A stretch of 64,000 nt of DNA from Acidiluteibacter ferrifornacis. Lineage in GTDB: Bacteria; Bacteroidota; Bacteroidia; Flavobacteriales_E; Vicingaceae. A program made the translations under genes and the position numbers. Below are positions 43,242 to 52,468 of this stretch, one piece after another. Every line of letters starts with the position of its first letter. Positions within the stretch are counted from its first letter, which is position 1. The notes beneath the pieces were generated by a model. It searched no databases. It saw only the letters and a program-made list of their open reading frames with translations, and had not been told where the DNA came from. The stretch is from contig NZ_WWNE01000008.1 of NCBI RefSeq assembly GCF_009909615.1, forward strand, positions 124,001 to 188,000. Direction: 5' to 3'.

Positions 43242-45209
43242 ATGAATTTCTATAAAAATCTATTATTTGCGGCTGCGGCCATTTCTATAAACGTAGCAAT
43301 TGGTCAAGAAAAGGATCCTGTTTTATTAACAATAGGTGAGGATAAAGTTTTGTTGTCGGAGTTTAAGTCAGTGTATGAGAAAAATAACTCCAACACTCAG
43401 GTGGCTAAAAGCAGCCCCGAAGAATATCTGGATTTATACGTGAAGTTTAGGTTAAAAGTAAAGCAAGCTATGGATTTGCAAATGGATACCTTACCTACAT
43501 TTGTTCAGGAGCTTGAAGGTTATAGAAAACAACTGGCACAGCCTTATTTAACTGATGAGAAAACCAAAGAACGATTAAAAAAGGAGACCTATGAGCGATT
43601 GCAGCAAGAGGTTAGGGCTTCTCATATTTTAATTCGAGTAGATGAAACCGCATCAGCTGCAGATACATTAAAAGCCTATAAAAAGGCTCAGGAGGCTAGA
43701 AAAAAAGTGCTAGCAGGAGAAGATTTCGCTGCGGTAGCTAAAGAGTATTCTGAAGATCCATCCGTTAGAAACAATAATGGTGACTTAGGCTTCTTTACTG
43801 CTATGTTTATGGTCTATCCATTTGAGAAAGCGGCCTATGGTACCGAAGTAGGAGAAATTAGTGATATTATAAGAACGTCCTATGGTTATCATATAATTAA
43901 GGTAACTGATAAGAGAAAGGCAAGAGGTGACATTCAAGTCGCACACATTTTAGTTCGATTTAATGATGGTGCTAAAGAAGAGTCGGTAAAGGATATTGCT
44001 GTTTCGGATAGTAAAAAGAAAATCGATGAAATTTATGCGAAATTAAAAGCAGGAGAATCTTTTGAAGAATTAGCCTCTCTTTATTCTGAAGATAATAAAA
44101 CGGCTAAAAGTGGTGGAGTCTTACCTCCATTCGGTACTGGGAAAATGATTCAGCCTTTTGAGGATAATGCTTTCGAGTTAGAGGAAGATGGCGACTTTTC
44201 AGAGCCTTTTGAAACTCAATTCGGATATCATATTATAAAGCGAATCAAAGCATTCCCAATTCCTTCGTATGATGAAATGGAATCAAAAATCGAAAAGAAT
44301 TTGTCTCGTGATGCAAAGAAACTATACACCACGGAGGCGGTTGTTAATCGTTTGAAAAAGGAATACTTTTTTAAAGAAATGAAGAATAATCTAAAGCCAT
44401 TTTATAGTTTAGGAGAGGAGTTTGAAGATAAAAAGTGGAATGGAGAAGGGATTAAAAAATCCAATCAAGTAATGGCAACATTTGCAGATCAGCAAATAAC
44501 CAATCAAGACTTTATTGATTTCTTGGTAAAAAGAACACCTGATTTGAGAAAGCAGGATCGCAAGATATTAATTAATAAGCAGTATAATCACTTCATTAAT
44601 GAGACAATGTTGGATTATGAAGATTCTCAATTGGAAAGAAAATATCCTGAATTTAAAGCTTTGGTTCAAGAATACCACGATGGAATTTTATTGTTTGAAT
44701 TAACTGAAGATCAAGTTTGGAATAAAGCAATCATCGATACCAATGGGTTTAAACAGTTTTATGAAGACAATATTATGGACTATCAATGGCCTGAACGTGT
44801 TGATGCTGTTATTTACGTTGCCAATGATTTAAAAATTGCCAATAACACCTATAAGTTAGTAAGAAAGAGAATTAATAAAGACTGGACTCCAGAAGATATT
44901 AAGAAAATGATCAATGAAACATCTCAGTTGAATTTGGAGGTATTAGAAGGGAAATATGCTTCCCAAGATAATCCATACATCGATAAAGTTAATTGGGTCC
45001 CTAGTTTGTCAAAACCGATAGCAATTGATGGAAAATATGCAGTAATTGAAATATTAGGTGTGATAGAGCCAGGAGCTAAATCGATTGAAGAAATAAGAGG
45101 GAAAATTACTTCTGATTATCAAGATTATTTAGAAAAAGAATGGATTCAGTCTTTACGAGAGACCTATCCAGTTGAAGTGAATCAGGACGTATTGAATTCA
45201 ATAAAATAG
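43242..45209 (+). CDS. Two-domain parvulin-type peptidyl-prolyl isomerase
   Basis: The product has 655 residues with a signal peptide (about 1-21, ending AIGQ). Two rotamase (PpiC) domains follow: VRASHILIRVDE to GYHIIKVTDKR (about 123-225) and VAHILVRFNDG to GYHIIKRIK (about 232-335). The rest is a long helical, charged region that probably binds unfolded chains. It acts in the periplasm on outer-membrane and secreted proteins. It forms an operon with the next two genes (2-base gap, then overlap), all with SurA-like parts. In a T9SS-rich genome such chaperones would carry many substrates (inference). Confidence 0.92.
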   Translation: MNFYKNLLFAAAAISINVAIGQEKDPVLLTIGEDKVLLSEFKSVYEKNNSNTQVAKSSPEEYLDLYVKFRLKVKQAMDLQMDTLPTFVQELEGYRKQLAQPYLTDEKTKERLKKETYERLQQEVRASHILIRVDETASAADTLKAYKKAQEARKKVLAGEDFAAVAKEYSEDPSVRNNNGDLGFFTAMFMVYPFEKAAYGTEVGEISDIIRTSYGYHIIKVTDKRKARGDIQVAHILVRFNDGAKEESVKDIAVSDSKKKIDEIYAKLKAGESFEELASLYSEDNKTAKSGGVLPPFGTGKMIQPFEDNAFELEEDGDFSEPFETQFGYHIIKRIKAFPIPSYDEMESKIEKNLSRDAKKLYTTEAVVNRLKKEYFFKEMKNNLKPFYSLGEEFEDKKWNGEGIKKSNQVMATFADQQITNQDFIDFLVKRTPDLRKQDRKILINKQYNHFINETMLDYEDSQLERKYPEFKALVQEYHDGILLFELTEDQVWNKAIIDTNGFKQFYEDNIMDYQWPERVDAVIYVANDLKIANNTYKLVRKRINKDWTPEDIKKMINETSQLNLEVLEGKYASQDNPYIDKVNWVPSLSKPIAIDGKYAVIEILGVIEPGAKSIEEIRGKITSDYQDYLEKEWIQSLRETYPVEVNQDVLNSIK

Positions 45210-45211
45210 AG

Positions 45212-46075
45212 GTGGTTTTAAATCAACCTAAAGTAGTTTTAATTGCACTGTGTTTTGTTGCACTTGCTTCTTGTAATTATTTCAAATCTAAAGAAGATGG
45301 GAAATTGATTGCTTCTGTATTTGATAAAAACTTATATGAGAAGGATATAAGTGAGTTATTCAATACTGAGATGTCACCGGAGGATAGTACTGCAGTGGCC
45401 AATGCCTATATCGATAAATGGATTAAGGATAATTTATTGTTGAAAAAGGCTGAATTGAATTTAAGTATTGAGCAAAAGGACTTTGAAAAGCAATTAGAAA
45501 ATTATAGAAACTCTTTAATTACATTTAACTACGAGAAAAGACTAGTAGAGCAAAACCTGGATACGTTAATAACTTCCCAAGAGATACAAGAGTACTACAC
45601 TCAGAATTCAGCGAATTTTGAATTGAAGAACAATATTTTGAAGGCCGTTTTTGTGAAGGTCTCCAAAGAGGCCCCAAAGGTGGAGAAGTTGAGAAAAGCA
45701 ATTCAACTGAGCAAAGAGAGAGATTGGAAAGAGTTGGAAGAGTATTGTGTTCAATTTGCAGAAGTTTATTCATTGGATACAACGGATTGGTTATTATTTT
45801 CTGATTTTAGAAAATTGACGGGTTTAAATGTTGAGGATGAAGAAGGGTTTATTCGAAGTAATCCTACTAAGGAATGGAGCGACTCTACTGGAACTTATTT
45901 TATAAATGTACTCGACCATAAAGTAAAGTCTAGAATTTCACCTTTAGAATTTGCAAGAGACGATATAAGGTCAATATTGTTAAATCAACGCAAGTTAAAG
46001 TTGATTGCGAAAATGAAACAAAGTATATACGAGGAAGCACTTCGTAAAAAGCAATTTGAAATTTATGAAGATTAA
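45212..46075 (+). CDS. SurA-N-like lipoprotein
   Basis: The 287-residue product starts at GTG (the only start close to the preceding stop). The lipobox LASC puts the lipidated cysteine at C21, so it should be membrane anchored. The body (ASVFDKNLYEKDISELF, DSTAVANAYIDKWIKDNLLLKKAE) resembles the helical N-terminal chaperone part of SurA/PrsA proteins. No complete rotamase domain is present. Position between two parvulins supports a chaperone partner role. It overlaps the following gene by up to 11 bases, depending on which start is used there. Confidence 0.8.
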   Translation: MVLNQPKVVLIALCFVALASCNYFKSKEDGKLIASVFDKNLYEKDISELFNTEMSPEDSTAVANAYIDKWIKDNLLLKKAELNLSIEQKDFEKQLENYRNSLITFNYEKRLVEQNLDTLITSQEIQEYYTQNSANFELKNNILKAVFVKVSKEAPKVEKLRKAIQLSKERDWKELEEYCVQFAEVYSLDTTDWLLFSDFRKLTGLNVEDEEGFIRSNPTKEWSDSTGTYFINVLDHKVKSRISPLEFARDDIRSILLNQRKLKLIAKMKQSIYEEALRKKQFEIYED

Positions 46076-47441
46076 AATGATAAAGGCGATAACCACAATT
46101 GGACTAATGATGGTGCTGGCTTTCTCTAATTCGTTAGTAGCCCAGCCGGAGAACAGACAAGTCATAGATGAAGTAATCGCAATAGTTGGAGATGAAATTG
46201 TAACTAAAAGTTCATTAGAAACTCAGTACTTACAATACTTATCTCAAGGAGAGAAAGTGACTGATGATTTGAGGTGTATTATAATGGAAGATCTATTGTT
46301 CCAGAAGTTATTATTGAACCAAGCTAAAATTGATAGTATCGAAGTGTCAGATGGACAAGTGGAATCTGAAATGGAAAGAAGGTTGAGGTATTTTATTGGC
46401 CAAATTGGGAGCGAAAAAGCACTAGAGGCTTACTATAAGAAATCAATTGATCAGATTAAATCAGAATTAAGGGAGTCTCTAAAAGAACAGTTATTGGTAC
46501 AAACCATGCAAGATAAAATCACTGCTGATGTATCGGTGACTCCTTCTGAGGTTGCTGAATTCTTTCATTCTTTTCCAAAGGACAGTTTGCCTTTAATCAA
46601 TTCAGAGGTAGAGGTGGCTCAAATTGTAAAATATGCACCAATTAGTGAAGAGAGTAAAGAATATGCGAAAGAGCGATTGCGCGAATTTAAAGAGCGAATT
46701 AGAAAAGGAGAAAAGCTTTCTACATTAGCAGTTTTATATTCGGATGATAAGGGGTCTGCTAAGAAGGGTGGAGAGATTGGTTACATTGGGAGAGCTGAAG
46801 TTGAACCAGAATTTGCTCAAGCTGCATTTAAGCTAAAGCCTGGACAAGTGTCGGAGGTTTTTTCAACGCGATATGGTTACCATATTGTAGAGTTGATAGA
46901 TCGGAAAGGTGAAAAGGTAAATGTTCGTCATATTTTAATTAAACCAACCATAGATTATGCTGGACTAGAAAGGTTAAAGAAGGAATTGGATAGTGTAGCT
47001 AAGGTTGTTGAAAATGATACCATTACTTTTTCTCAAATGGCTCAGAAATATTCAGAGGATGAGGATTCTAAAAACAACGGAGGGTTGATATTAAATCCCT
47101 ATTCAGGAACTTCAGTTTTTCAAGCCGATCAGCTAGATCCTTCCTTTTTTTTTGTTATTGATAAAATGCAAGTAGGTGAAATTTCTACAGCTTTTTCTAC
47201 TTCAGATCAGCGAAATAGAGAAGGTTATAGAATAATAAAATTGATAAAACGAACTGAGCCACATACAGCGAACTTGAATGATGATTATCAGAAGTTGAAA
47301 AATGTGGCCACCCAACAAAAAGAGCAGGAGGTGGTTCAAAAATGGATACAAGATCGATTAGAGACATCTTATATAAAAATGAATGAGAAGTATACTGATT
47401 GCGATTATAGAAACAATTGGTTGAAAAAATCACCACAATAA
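46065..47441 (+). CDS. surA: SurA-type periplasmic chaperone and isomerase
   Basis: There are two possible ATGs, 46065 and 46077. Both give a signal peptide ending SLVAQ; I list the longer, 458 residues. The N-terminal chaperone domain begins VIDEVIAIVGDEIVTKSSLETQ, the usual SurA opening. Two rotamase domains follow (about 180-275, EVEVAQIVKYAP to GYHIVELIDRKGE, and about 286-390, VRHILIKPTID to YRIIKLIKRTEP). SurA escorts outer-membrane proteins to the Bam complex. It is the third gene of a folding operon and is followed after 11 bases by a MoxR ATPase gene. Confidence 0.92.
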   Translation: MKIKMIKAITTIGLMMVLAFSNSLVAQPENRQVIDEVIAIVGDEIVTKSSLETQYLQYLSQGEKVTDDLRCIIMEDLLFQKLLLNQAKIDSIEVSDGQVESEMERRLRYFIGQIGSEKALEAYYKKSIDQIKSELRESLKEQLLVQTMQDKITADVSVTPSEVAEFFHSFPKDSLPLINSEVEVAQIVKYAPISEESKEYAKERLREFKERIRKGEKLSTLAVLYSDDKGSAKKGGEIGYIGRAEVEPEFAQAAFKLKPGQVSEVFSTRYGYHIVELIDRKGEKVNVRHILIKPTIDYAGLERLKKELDSVAKVVENDTITFSQMAQKYSEDEDSKNNGGLILNPYSGTSVFQADQLDPSFFFVIDKMQVGEISTAFSTSDQRNREGYRIIKLIKRTEPHTANLNDDYQKLKNVATQQKEQEVVQKWIQDRLETSYIKMNEKYTDCDYRNNWLKKSPQ

Positions 47442-47452
47442 AACAAGTAAAT

Positions 47453-48430
47453 ATGTCTGAATTGAATTTTAAGTCAGAAGTGGAAGCGGTAGATGCATTA
47501 GTAACGAAATACAAAGCGTTAAATGCAGAAATTGGTAAAGTCATAGTAGGGCAAGAAGAGGTCGTAAAGAATGTTTTGATTTCTATCTTTAGTAACGGAC
47601 ATTGTTTGTTAGTTGGAGTTCCTGGATTGGCTAAAACGCTTTTGGTGAATACGATTTCTCAAGTATTAGGGCTAACTTTTAACCGAATTCAGTTTACACC
47701 TGATTTAATGCCTTCAGATATTATCGGTTCAGAAATTTTAGATGAAACTAGAAACTTTAAATTCATCAAAGGACCATTGTTTTCCAATTTGATATTAGCG
47801 GATGAGATTAACAGAACTCCCCCTAAAACTCAATCTGCATTGTTAGAGGCAATGCAGGAAAAATCAATTACAACAGGAGGGAAAACTTATCCATTGGGAA
47901 ATCCATTTTTTGTATTAGCTACTCAAAACCCGATAGAGCAAGAGGGGACATATCCATTGCCAGAGGCTCAATTGGATCGTTTTATGTTCAATATTTGGTT
48001 GGATTACCCAACATTTGAAGAAGAAGTAGCAGTTGTTAAAGCAACGACTACAGAGGCTAAATTTCAGGTGAATAAAATAATGTCAGCTGAAGAAATTATC
48101 TACTTTCAACAATTGATTCGTAAAATTCCAATTACAGATAATGTGCTTAATTATGCTGTAAAATTAGCTTCAAGCACACGACCAAACACTCCCATGGCAC
48201 ATGATATCGTCAACCAATACATCGGCTGGGGCGCAGGGCCTAGAGCATCTCAATTTTTGGTGCTAGGAGCTAAATGTCATGCTGCTATTAATGGAAAGTA
48301 TGCTCCAGATATAGAGGATGTGAAAGCGGTATCTAAGGCTATTTTGCGTCATCGAATGGTTAAAAATTATAAAGCTGAAGCAGAGGGTTTATCAATTGAT
48401 GCTATTATAGAGAAATTACTTGAAGCATAG
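47453..48430 (+). CDS. MoxR family AAA+ ATPase
   Basis: I use the ATG at 47453 (MSELNFKSEVEAV, 325 residues). A TTG 12 codons upstream would overlap surA. Motifs: Walker A VGVPGLAKT, Walker B LADEINR, the MoxR signature PPKTQSALLEAMQEK and sensor motif ATQNPIEQEGTYPLPEAQLDRF. MoxR ATPases act as chaperones for von Willebrand-type proteins and the assembly of complexes. The usual downstream DUF58 and VWA partners are not here: the next gene is convergent and only 2 bases away. Confidence 0.95.
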   Translation: MSELNFKSEVEAVDALVTKYKALNAEIGKVIVGQEEVVKNVLISIFSNGHCLLVGVPGLAKTLLVNTISQVLGLTFNRIQFTPDLMPSDIIGSEILDETRNFKFIKGPLFSNLILADEINRTPPKTQSALLEAMQEKSITTGGKTYPLGNPFFVLATQNPIEQEGTYPLPEAQLDRFMFNIWLDYPTFEEEVAVVKATTTEAKFQVNKIMSAEEIIYFQQLIRKIPITDNVLNYAVKLASSTRPNTPMAHDIVNQYIGWGAGPRASQFLVLGAKCHAAINGKYAPDIEDVKAVSKAILRHRMVKNYKAEAEGLSIDAIIEKLLEA

Positions 48431-48432
48431 TA

Positions 48433-49350
48433 TCATTTCCCGTAAGGTTTAAATAAATTCTTACTTTGAATGGTATCTCTATGCTTTACTTCAAATGCTT
48501 TATCTTTTTTCTCTAATCCTTCCTCTACATCGATATCAGCTTCATAATCCCAATAGCGTCCACCCCAATTATAGGCATCAAAAATAAATGCAGGTCCATA
48601 ATATTCATAAACACCAACTAAAGAAGGATTAGAAGGGCTCAAGGATTCAAAAATAATGCGATTTAAGTGGCGCTGAAACGCCATTTGCATGCTTACTTCG
48701 GCAGAGAATTCGAAAATCTTGCGATAATATACTTCTCGTCTTTCACGTATAATTGGGCTACCAAACCGTAAACTATCGTCTCGGTCAAAGTAAAAGATGT
48801 CGATTACTTTTTTATGACTCATGTTATTGTTACCATCCCATCCTAATATGGTATACATGTCTTTTAGTCCGTTATTGATTAAAGCCACATCGTAATACAT
48901 ACTTCCCCACCAATTCTCAGAAGAAAGGACTAGCTTTTCGGGGTCGACTATTTCATCTGATCGGTCCTTCAACTCATAAAGTAAATAGTCTCCATCGGCT
49001 TTTAAACGCTGAACAAATCCAAAATAATGATAGCTATTGTTGGCATCTAAGAGACTCCAAGTTAAAATGCGTATAGTACTATCAGCTGATCTAACTTTCA
49101 TCAAATTACTTACTCGATCAAATGGTAATTTTATACTGTCGTCTTTTGCTAATAAACTACTCAAATGGGTTTTAAATGCTTTACATGCACTATCCCTGTC
49201 TTGAAATAATGCCGCATTAAGAATACGCTGACCCAACTGAGCTAAGGTCTTTTCTTCCTCTTCATAATTAGTGATATCTTCATAGTATTGACCAAAAGAT
49301 AGGTTGGAAAAGGTTAAAGCGAATATAAAAGATAGTATGGAGTATTTCAT
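48433..49350 (-). CDS. Uncharacterised secreted protein
   Basis: I use the ATG at 49350 (MKYSILSFIFALTFSNLSFGQ signal, written by position 1-21), which gives 305 residues. Another ATG lies six codons upstream. The mature part contains a conserved-looking core, MYYDVALINNGLKDMYTILG (near 155-175), then WDGNNNMSHKKVIDIFYFD. I recall similar segments in unannotated Bacteroidota proteins but no named domain. It is probably periplasmic. Its stop is 2 bases from the moxR stop on the other strand, so no terminator fits between. A -7 box lies 26 bases upstream. Confidence 0.8.
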   Translation of the reverse strand: MKYSILSFIFALTFSNLSFGQYYEDITNYEEEEKTLAQLGQRILNAALFQDRDSACKAFKTHLSSLLAKDDSIKLPFDRVSNLMKVRSADSTIRILTWSLLDANNSYHYFGFVQRLKADGDYLLYELKDRSDEIVDPEKLVLSSENWWGSMYYDVALINNGLKDMYTILGWDGNNNMSHKKVIDIFYFDRDDSLRFGSPIIRERREVYYRKIFEFSAEVSMQMAFQRHLNRIIFESLSPSNPSLVGVYEYYGPAFIFDAYNWGGRYWDYEADIDVEEGLEKKDKAFEVKHRDTIQSKNLFKPYGK

Positions 49351-49376
49351 AGAGTTCATTCTTTGCAATTAACGTG

Positions 49377-49384
49377 CAAAATTA
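49377..49384 (-). promoter_or_regulatory. -7 box TAATTTTG of the uncharacterised secreted protein gene
   Basis: An exact consensus match on the minus strand, 26 bases before the chosen ATG (8 before the alternative). The spacing favours the downstream ATG. Confidence 0.45.
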
Positions 49385-49410
49385 ATCTGAATTGTAAAAA
49401 TAGTGGAAAT

Positions 49411-49449
49411 AAAAAAACCGTCGGAGACTAGCCACGACGGTTTCTATTT
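49411..49449 (-). terminator. Terminator of the ferredoxin gene
   Basis: AAACCGTCG (49415-49423) pairs with CGACGGTTT (49435-49443). Read on the minus strand it ends in a T tract, 12 bases after the ferredoxin stop. Confidence 0.88.
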
Positions 49450-49461
49450 TCAATCACTGTA

Positions 49462-49809
49462 TTACAAGTGCATTTTTGCTTTTTTTCCAAGTAGTATCTC
49501 CTCCGATTCTCTGTAATTAGGATCGTCTACGCAGCAGTCTACCGGGCAAACTGCCGCACATTGTGGTTCATCATGAAAACCTACACATTCTGTACATTTA
49601 TCTGGTACGATATAGTAGTAATCTAAACTAATCGGTTCGTTTGCTGTTTCTGCATCTACAGTACTTCCATCTAATTTTTGAAAGTCGCCTGTAAGCGTCG
49701 TTCCATCAGAGAATCTCCATTCTTCTCCTCCTTCATATATTGCATTATTTGGACACTCCGGCTCACACGCTCCGCAGTTGATACATTCATCTGTAATTAC
49801 AATTGCCAT
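49462..49809 (-). CDS. 4Fe-4S dicluster ferredoxin
   Basis: The 115-residue protein has two cluster sites: [12 protein letters not shown] near 9-20 and [22 protein letters not shown] near 74-95, the second with the longer spacing usual in this family. It is a small cytosolic electron carrier. It stands divergently from the acyl-CoA reductase gene, a neighbour pair I recall from other Bacteroidota. A shared role in reductive acyl metabolism is possible but not shown by sequence. It has an upstream -7 box and its own terminator. Confidence 0.95.
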   Translation of the reverse strand: MAIVITDECINCGACEPECPNNAIYEGGEEWRFSDGTTLTGDFQKLDGSTVDAETANEPISLDYYYIVPDKCTECVGFHDEPQCAAVCPVDCCVDDPNYRESEEILLGKKAKMHL

Positions 49810-49880
49810 GCTTTTTCTTTTTTATGTTAGTAGCTTTGTATAAAACTAAAAAATTGCAAAATAGTTTTTTATATGAAGTG

Positions 49881-49888
49881 CAAATTTA
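49881..49888 (-). promoter_or_regulatory. -7 box TAAATTTG of the ferredoxin gene
   Basis: An exact match on the minus strand, 71 bases before the ATG, giving a leader of about 65 bases. It is longer than the other leaders in this window. Confidence 0.45.
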
Positions 49889-49917
49889 ATTGATTTTAGG
49901 TCAGAAATTATTTTAGA

Positions 49918-50979
49918 ATGATTATAAATAGTAGAATTGAAGGGATGAAGAAGTTGGGTCAGTTTATGGCACAATTTAAAGTGGATGGGCAGAAGAATCC
50001 TGACGTAATGTCTATCAATGAAGTTCATTACGATAATGTTGAGTCGGCTATTCATCAGGCTAAAATATTAAATGGTTGGTTTACTGAAGAAAATGTTAGA
50101 AGTAGTTTTTCTGCTTGGGGGGAATCATTGACCGAAGAAAAATTAAATATCTGGTTGGGATCGTACGATTTGTCAATTACAATTAAATCTAAATCAGTTG
50201 GGATTATCATGGCGGGAAATATTCCTCTGGTTGGGTTTCATGATTTCTTGACTACTGTGCTCAGTGGTCATAAAGCGGTTATCAAACTTGCTTCTGATGA
50301 CTCTCTTTTAATGCCGCTTATACTTGAAGTTTTGACTACGATAGATCCGGAATTTTCTAATTATTTTGAAATTGTTGATCGGTTGATTTCAGTCGATGCA
50401 GTTATTGCTACAGGAAGTAATAATTCTGCTAGGTATTTTGAACACTATTTTGGAAAGTATCCACATATTATTAGAAAAAATAGAACTTCTCTAGCGGTAT
50501 TGACAGGTGAAGAAACAAAAGAAGATTTAGAAAAATTGGGAAGAGATATGTTTCTTTATTTTGGTTTGGGTTGTAGAAATGTTTCTAAAATATACCTTCC
50601 TAAGAATTTTGACATTAACCGAATTTTTGAAGCAATATATCCGTACAATGAATTGGCAAACCATAATAAATACGCCAATAACTATGACTACAATAAAGCG
50701 ATTTATTTATTGAATAAAGAGCCTCTTCTGGAGAATGGTTTTGTATTGTTCAGAGAAGCGAAAGAAATAAACTCACCTGTCGCTGTTATGTTGTATGAAC
50801 GATACTCCGATCTAAAAGAATTAAAACAGACCATTAATGCGATGCGCTCAGAAATACAATGCGTAGTGACAAATGCAGAATCGTTTATAGGTGCTGTTCC
50901 TTTTGGGAAAGCTCAACATCCCGATTTGTGGGATTATGCAGACGGAGTGGATACGCTTGAGTTTCTTTTGAATCTGTAA
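49918..50979 (+). CDS. LuxC-type acyl-CoA reductase
   Basis: The 353-residue enzyme of the aldehyde dehydrogenase superfamily has a nucleotide-binding part around SVGIIMAGNIPLVGFHDFL, a GHKAVIKLASDD segment, and the catalytic cysteine C219 in FGLGCRNVSKIYLP. LuxC enzymes reduce an acyl group to an aldehyde with NADPH. Bacteroidota carry them without luciferase genes, so a role in lipid metabolism is likely (inference). The stop codon directly abuts the stop of the next, convergent gene. Confidence 0.9.
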   Translation: MIINSRIEGMKKLGQFMAQFKVDGQKNPDVMSINEVHYDNVESAIHQAKILNGWFTEENVRSSFSAWGESLTEEKLNIWLGSYDLSITIKSKSVGIIMAGNIPLVGFHDFLTTVLSGHKAVIKLASDDSLLMPLILEVLTTIDPEFSNYFEIVDRLISVDAVIATGSNNSARYFEHYFGKYPHIIRKNRTSLAVLTGEETKEDLEKLGRDMFLYFGLGCRNVSKIYLPKNFDINRIFEAIYPYNELANHNKYANNYDYNKAIYLLNKEPLLENGFVLFREAKEINSPVAVMLYERYSDLKELKQTINAMRSEIQCVVTNAESFIGAVPFGKAQHPDLWDYADGVDTLEFLLNL

Positions 50980-52434
50980 CTATTGAAATTCGTAACATCC
51001 GGCATCCGGTGCACTATCTGCTGTTCTACTAATGCCCTCCAAGTCTAATGGGACTTGATTTCCGATAAGAGTATTCCCAATATTGATTGCAGATGAATTT
51101 GCCCTTAGGTGATAGTCTTTAGTGCCTACAGACTGGAAAATGCTATCCGTAGGATTTATTACCATATTGGCATATCGCGCATTGTTCGCGGTAACCTTAT
51201 TCGTTTTAAGTAATGAATTTTGAAAATTGAAATTAACAGAACTAGTATCGTATCCCTCAAAATCCCATTCATTTTCTAGGCTGCCATGGATAATGGAATT
51301 GCTGACATTGACATTTGGCTCTCCGACTAACAAACCTTCAGAATAGCTCTGATAGCTTTGTGCATAGAATAGCGGAGTTTCTCTTTTTGATTCGTTCCAA
51401 TAATTTGCAAAAGTGCAGTGCTTGAAGTTGTAGGTCCCAGCACCTGTTATTGCTACGTTGTATTCTCCACAGTTTTCAATCAATACATTTTCTGCATCAA
51501 TTTGATAGAGGGTTCCTAGGAGGCCAAAGCCTGAGGCATTTCTAATTATAGTGTTGTTTAGATTTAACTTGTTATTGGAAATGGCTTTCGTTTCTGCAAA
51601 TGGGTAATATTCTGCTTGAATGCCAATAAACGCATTTTCTATGATCGCGTAATTGAAGTTGTTGTTTACTGATCCTTCATTGATCCATATTCGATCCCAT
51701 TGACCCGGTACATCATCATAATCTCTCTCCAATCGGTCACCTCGGAATAATACTGGTTCGCTTAGTGTTCCATTTACTTGGATATTGGCGTCTTGATATA
51801 CCCATAAGCCACCATTGTTATGGAAATAGATTCGAGTTCCCGCCTCTATATTCAATGTAGCTCCTTCATCTACTACTGCATATCCATATATAACGTAGGG
51901 CTTGTCTTTAGTCCAAGTTACCGTTTGGTTTTCTTCTGCAATAATGCTAAAAGGTGGTAAGCCTTGAATGACTGTAGTAGGGGTAAAATAAATGGCATTC
52001 TGACCGTAGGCTATTAATTTCAAACTTTTTACATTACCATTGGTGAAAAACTGAATTTCATCTTCGATAAAAAATGGATTTAAATCATTTGTTGGATCTA
52101 CGGTCACTTCTACAAAACCAAAAATGCTGTCTTTTGGCGGAATAATGACATCCATTTGTGCTCCAGGTAATCCATCAATATTAATTCTAAATTGAGAATC
52201 CCCGCCTTTTCCTAAACGTATAGAACTAATTTTGATACTCTCTTTATAAGGGTTGTGGATTGTAAAGTTTTTTGTAACTGAACCTATGGTAGTAAAGACT
52301 GTATCAAAGGAAATACTGTCTGTTGAAAACCGAACTTGAGCAGAAGAAGATTCAATGATTTGATCTTCTTTTCTGCACGAGAAAAGTAAAATCATACCGA
52401 TAAATAAACCAATAAGAAGTATGGATTTTTTCAT
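50980..52434 (-). CDS. Lipoprotein with right-handed beta-helix domain
   Basis: The 484-residue product has the lipobox LLFSC with C20. Next comes an Ig-like part (about 35-145: VRFSTDSISFDTVFTTIGS, IHNPYKESIKISSIRLG), then a parallel beta-helix (about 150-450) with repeated N-rich turns (IRNASGFGLLGTL, VLIENCGEYNVAITGAGTYN). The end DAGCYEFQ is typical of secreted choice-of-anchor proteins. Beta-helices often bind or cut polysaccharides, but no catalytic set was recognised. It is probably anchored in the outer membrane. The -7 box ends 5 bases before its ATG, and the signal peptide excludes other starts. Confidence 0.87.
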   Translation of the reverse strand: MKKSILLIGLFIGMILLFSCRKEDQIIESSSAQVRFSTDSISFDTVFTTIGSVTKNFTIHNPYKESIKISSIRLGKGGDSQFRINIDGLPGAQMDVIIPPKDSIFGFVEVTVDPTNDLNPFFIEDEIQFFTNGNVKSLKLIAYGQNAIYFTPTTVIQGLPPFSIIAEENQTVTWTKDKPYVIYGYAVVDEGATLNIEAGTRIYFHNNGGLWVYQDANIQVNGTLSEPVLFRGDRLERDYDDVPGQWDRIWINEGSVNNNFNYAIIENAFIGIQAEYYPFAETKAISNNKLNLNNTIIRNASGFGLLGTLYQIDAENVLIENCGEYNVAITGAGTYNFKHCTFANYWNESKRETPLFYAQSYQSYSEGLLVGEPNVNVSNSIIHGSLENEWDFEGYDTSSVNFNFQNSLLKTNKVTANNARYANMVINPTDSIFQSVGTKDYHLRANSSAINIGNTLIGNQVPLDLEGISRTADSAPDAGCYEFQ

Positions 52435-52439
52435 AGTGA

Positions 52440-52447
52440 CAAATATA
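52440..52447 (-). promoter_or_regulatory. -7 box TATATTTG five bases before the beta-helix lipoprotein start
   Basis: An exact TAnnTTTG match on the minus strand. Its closeness to the ATG implies a leaderless or nearly leaderless transcript. No -33 TTTG was found. Confidence 0.55.
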
Positions 52448-52468
52448 CCTAAAGAACTGTAAAACTGA

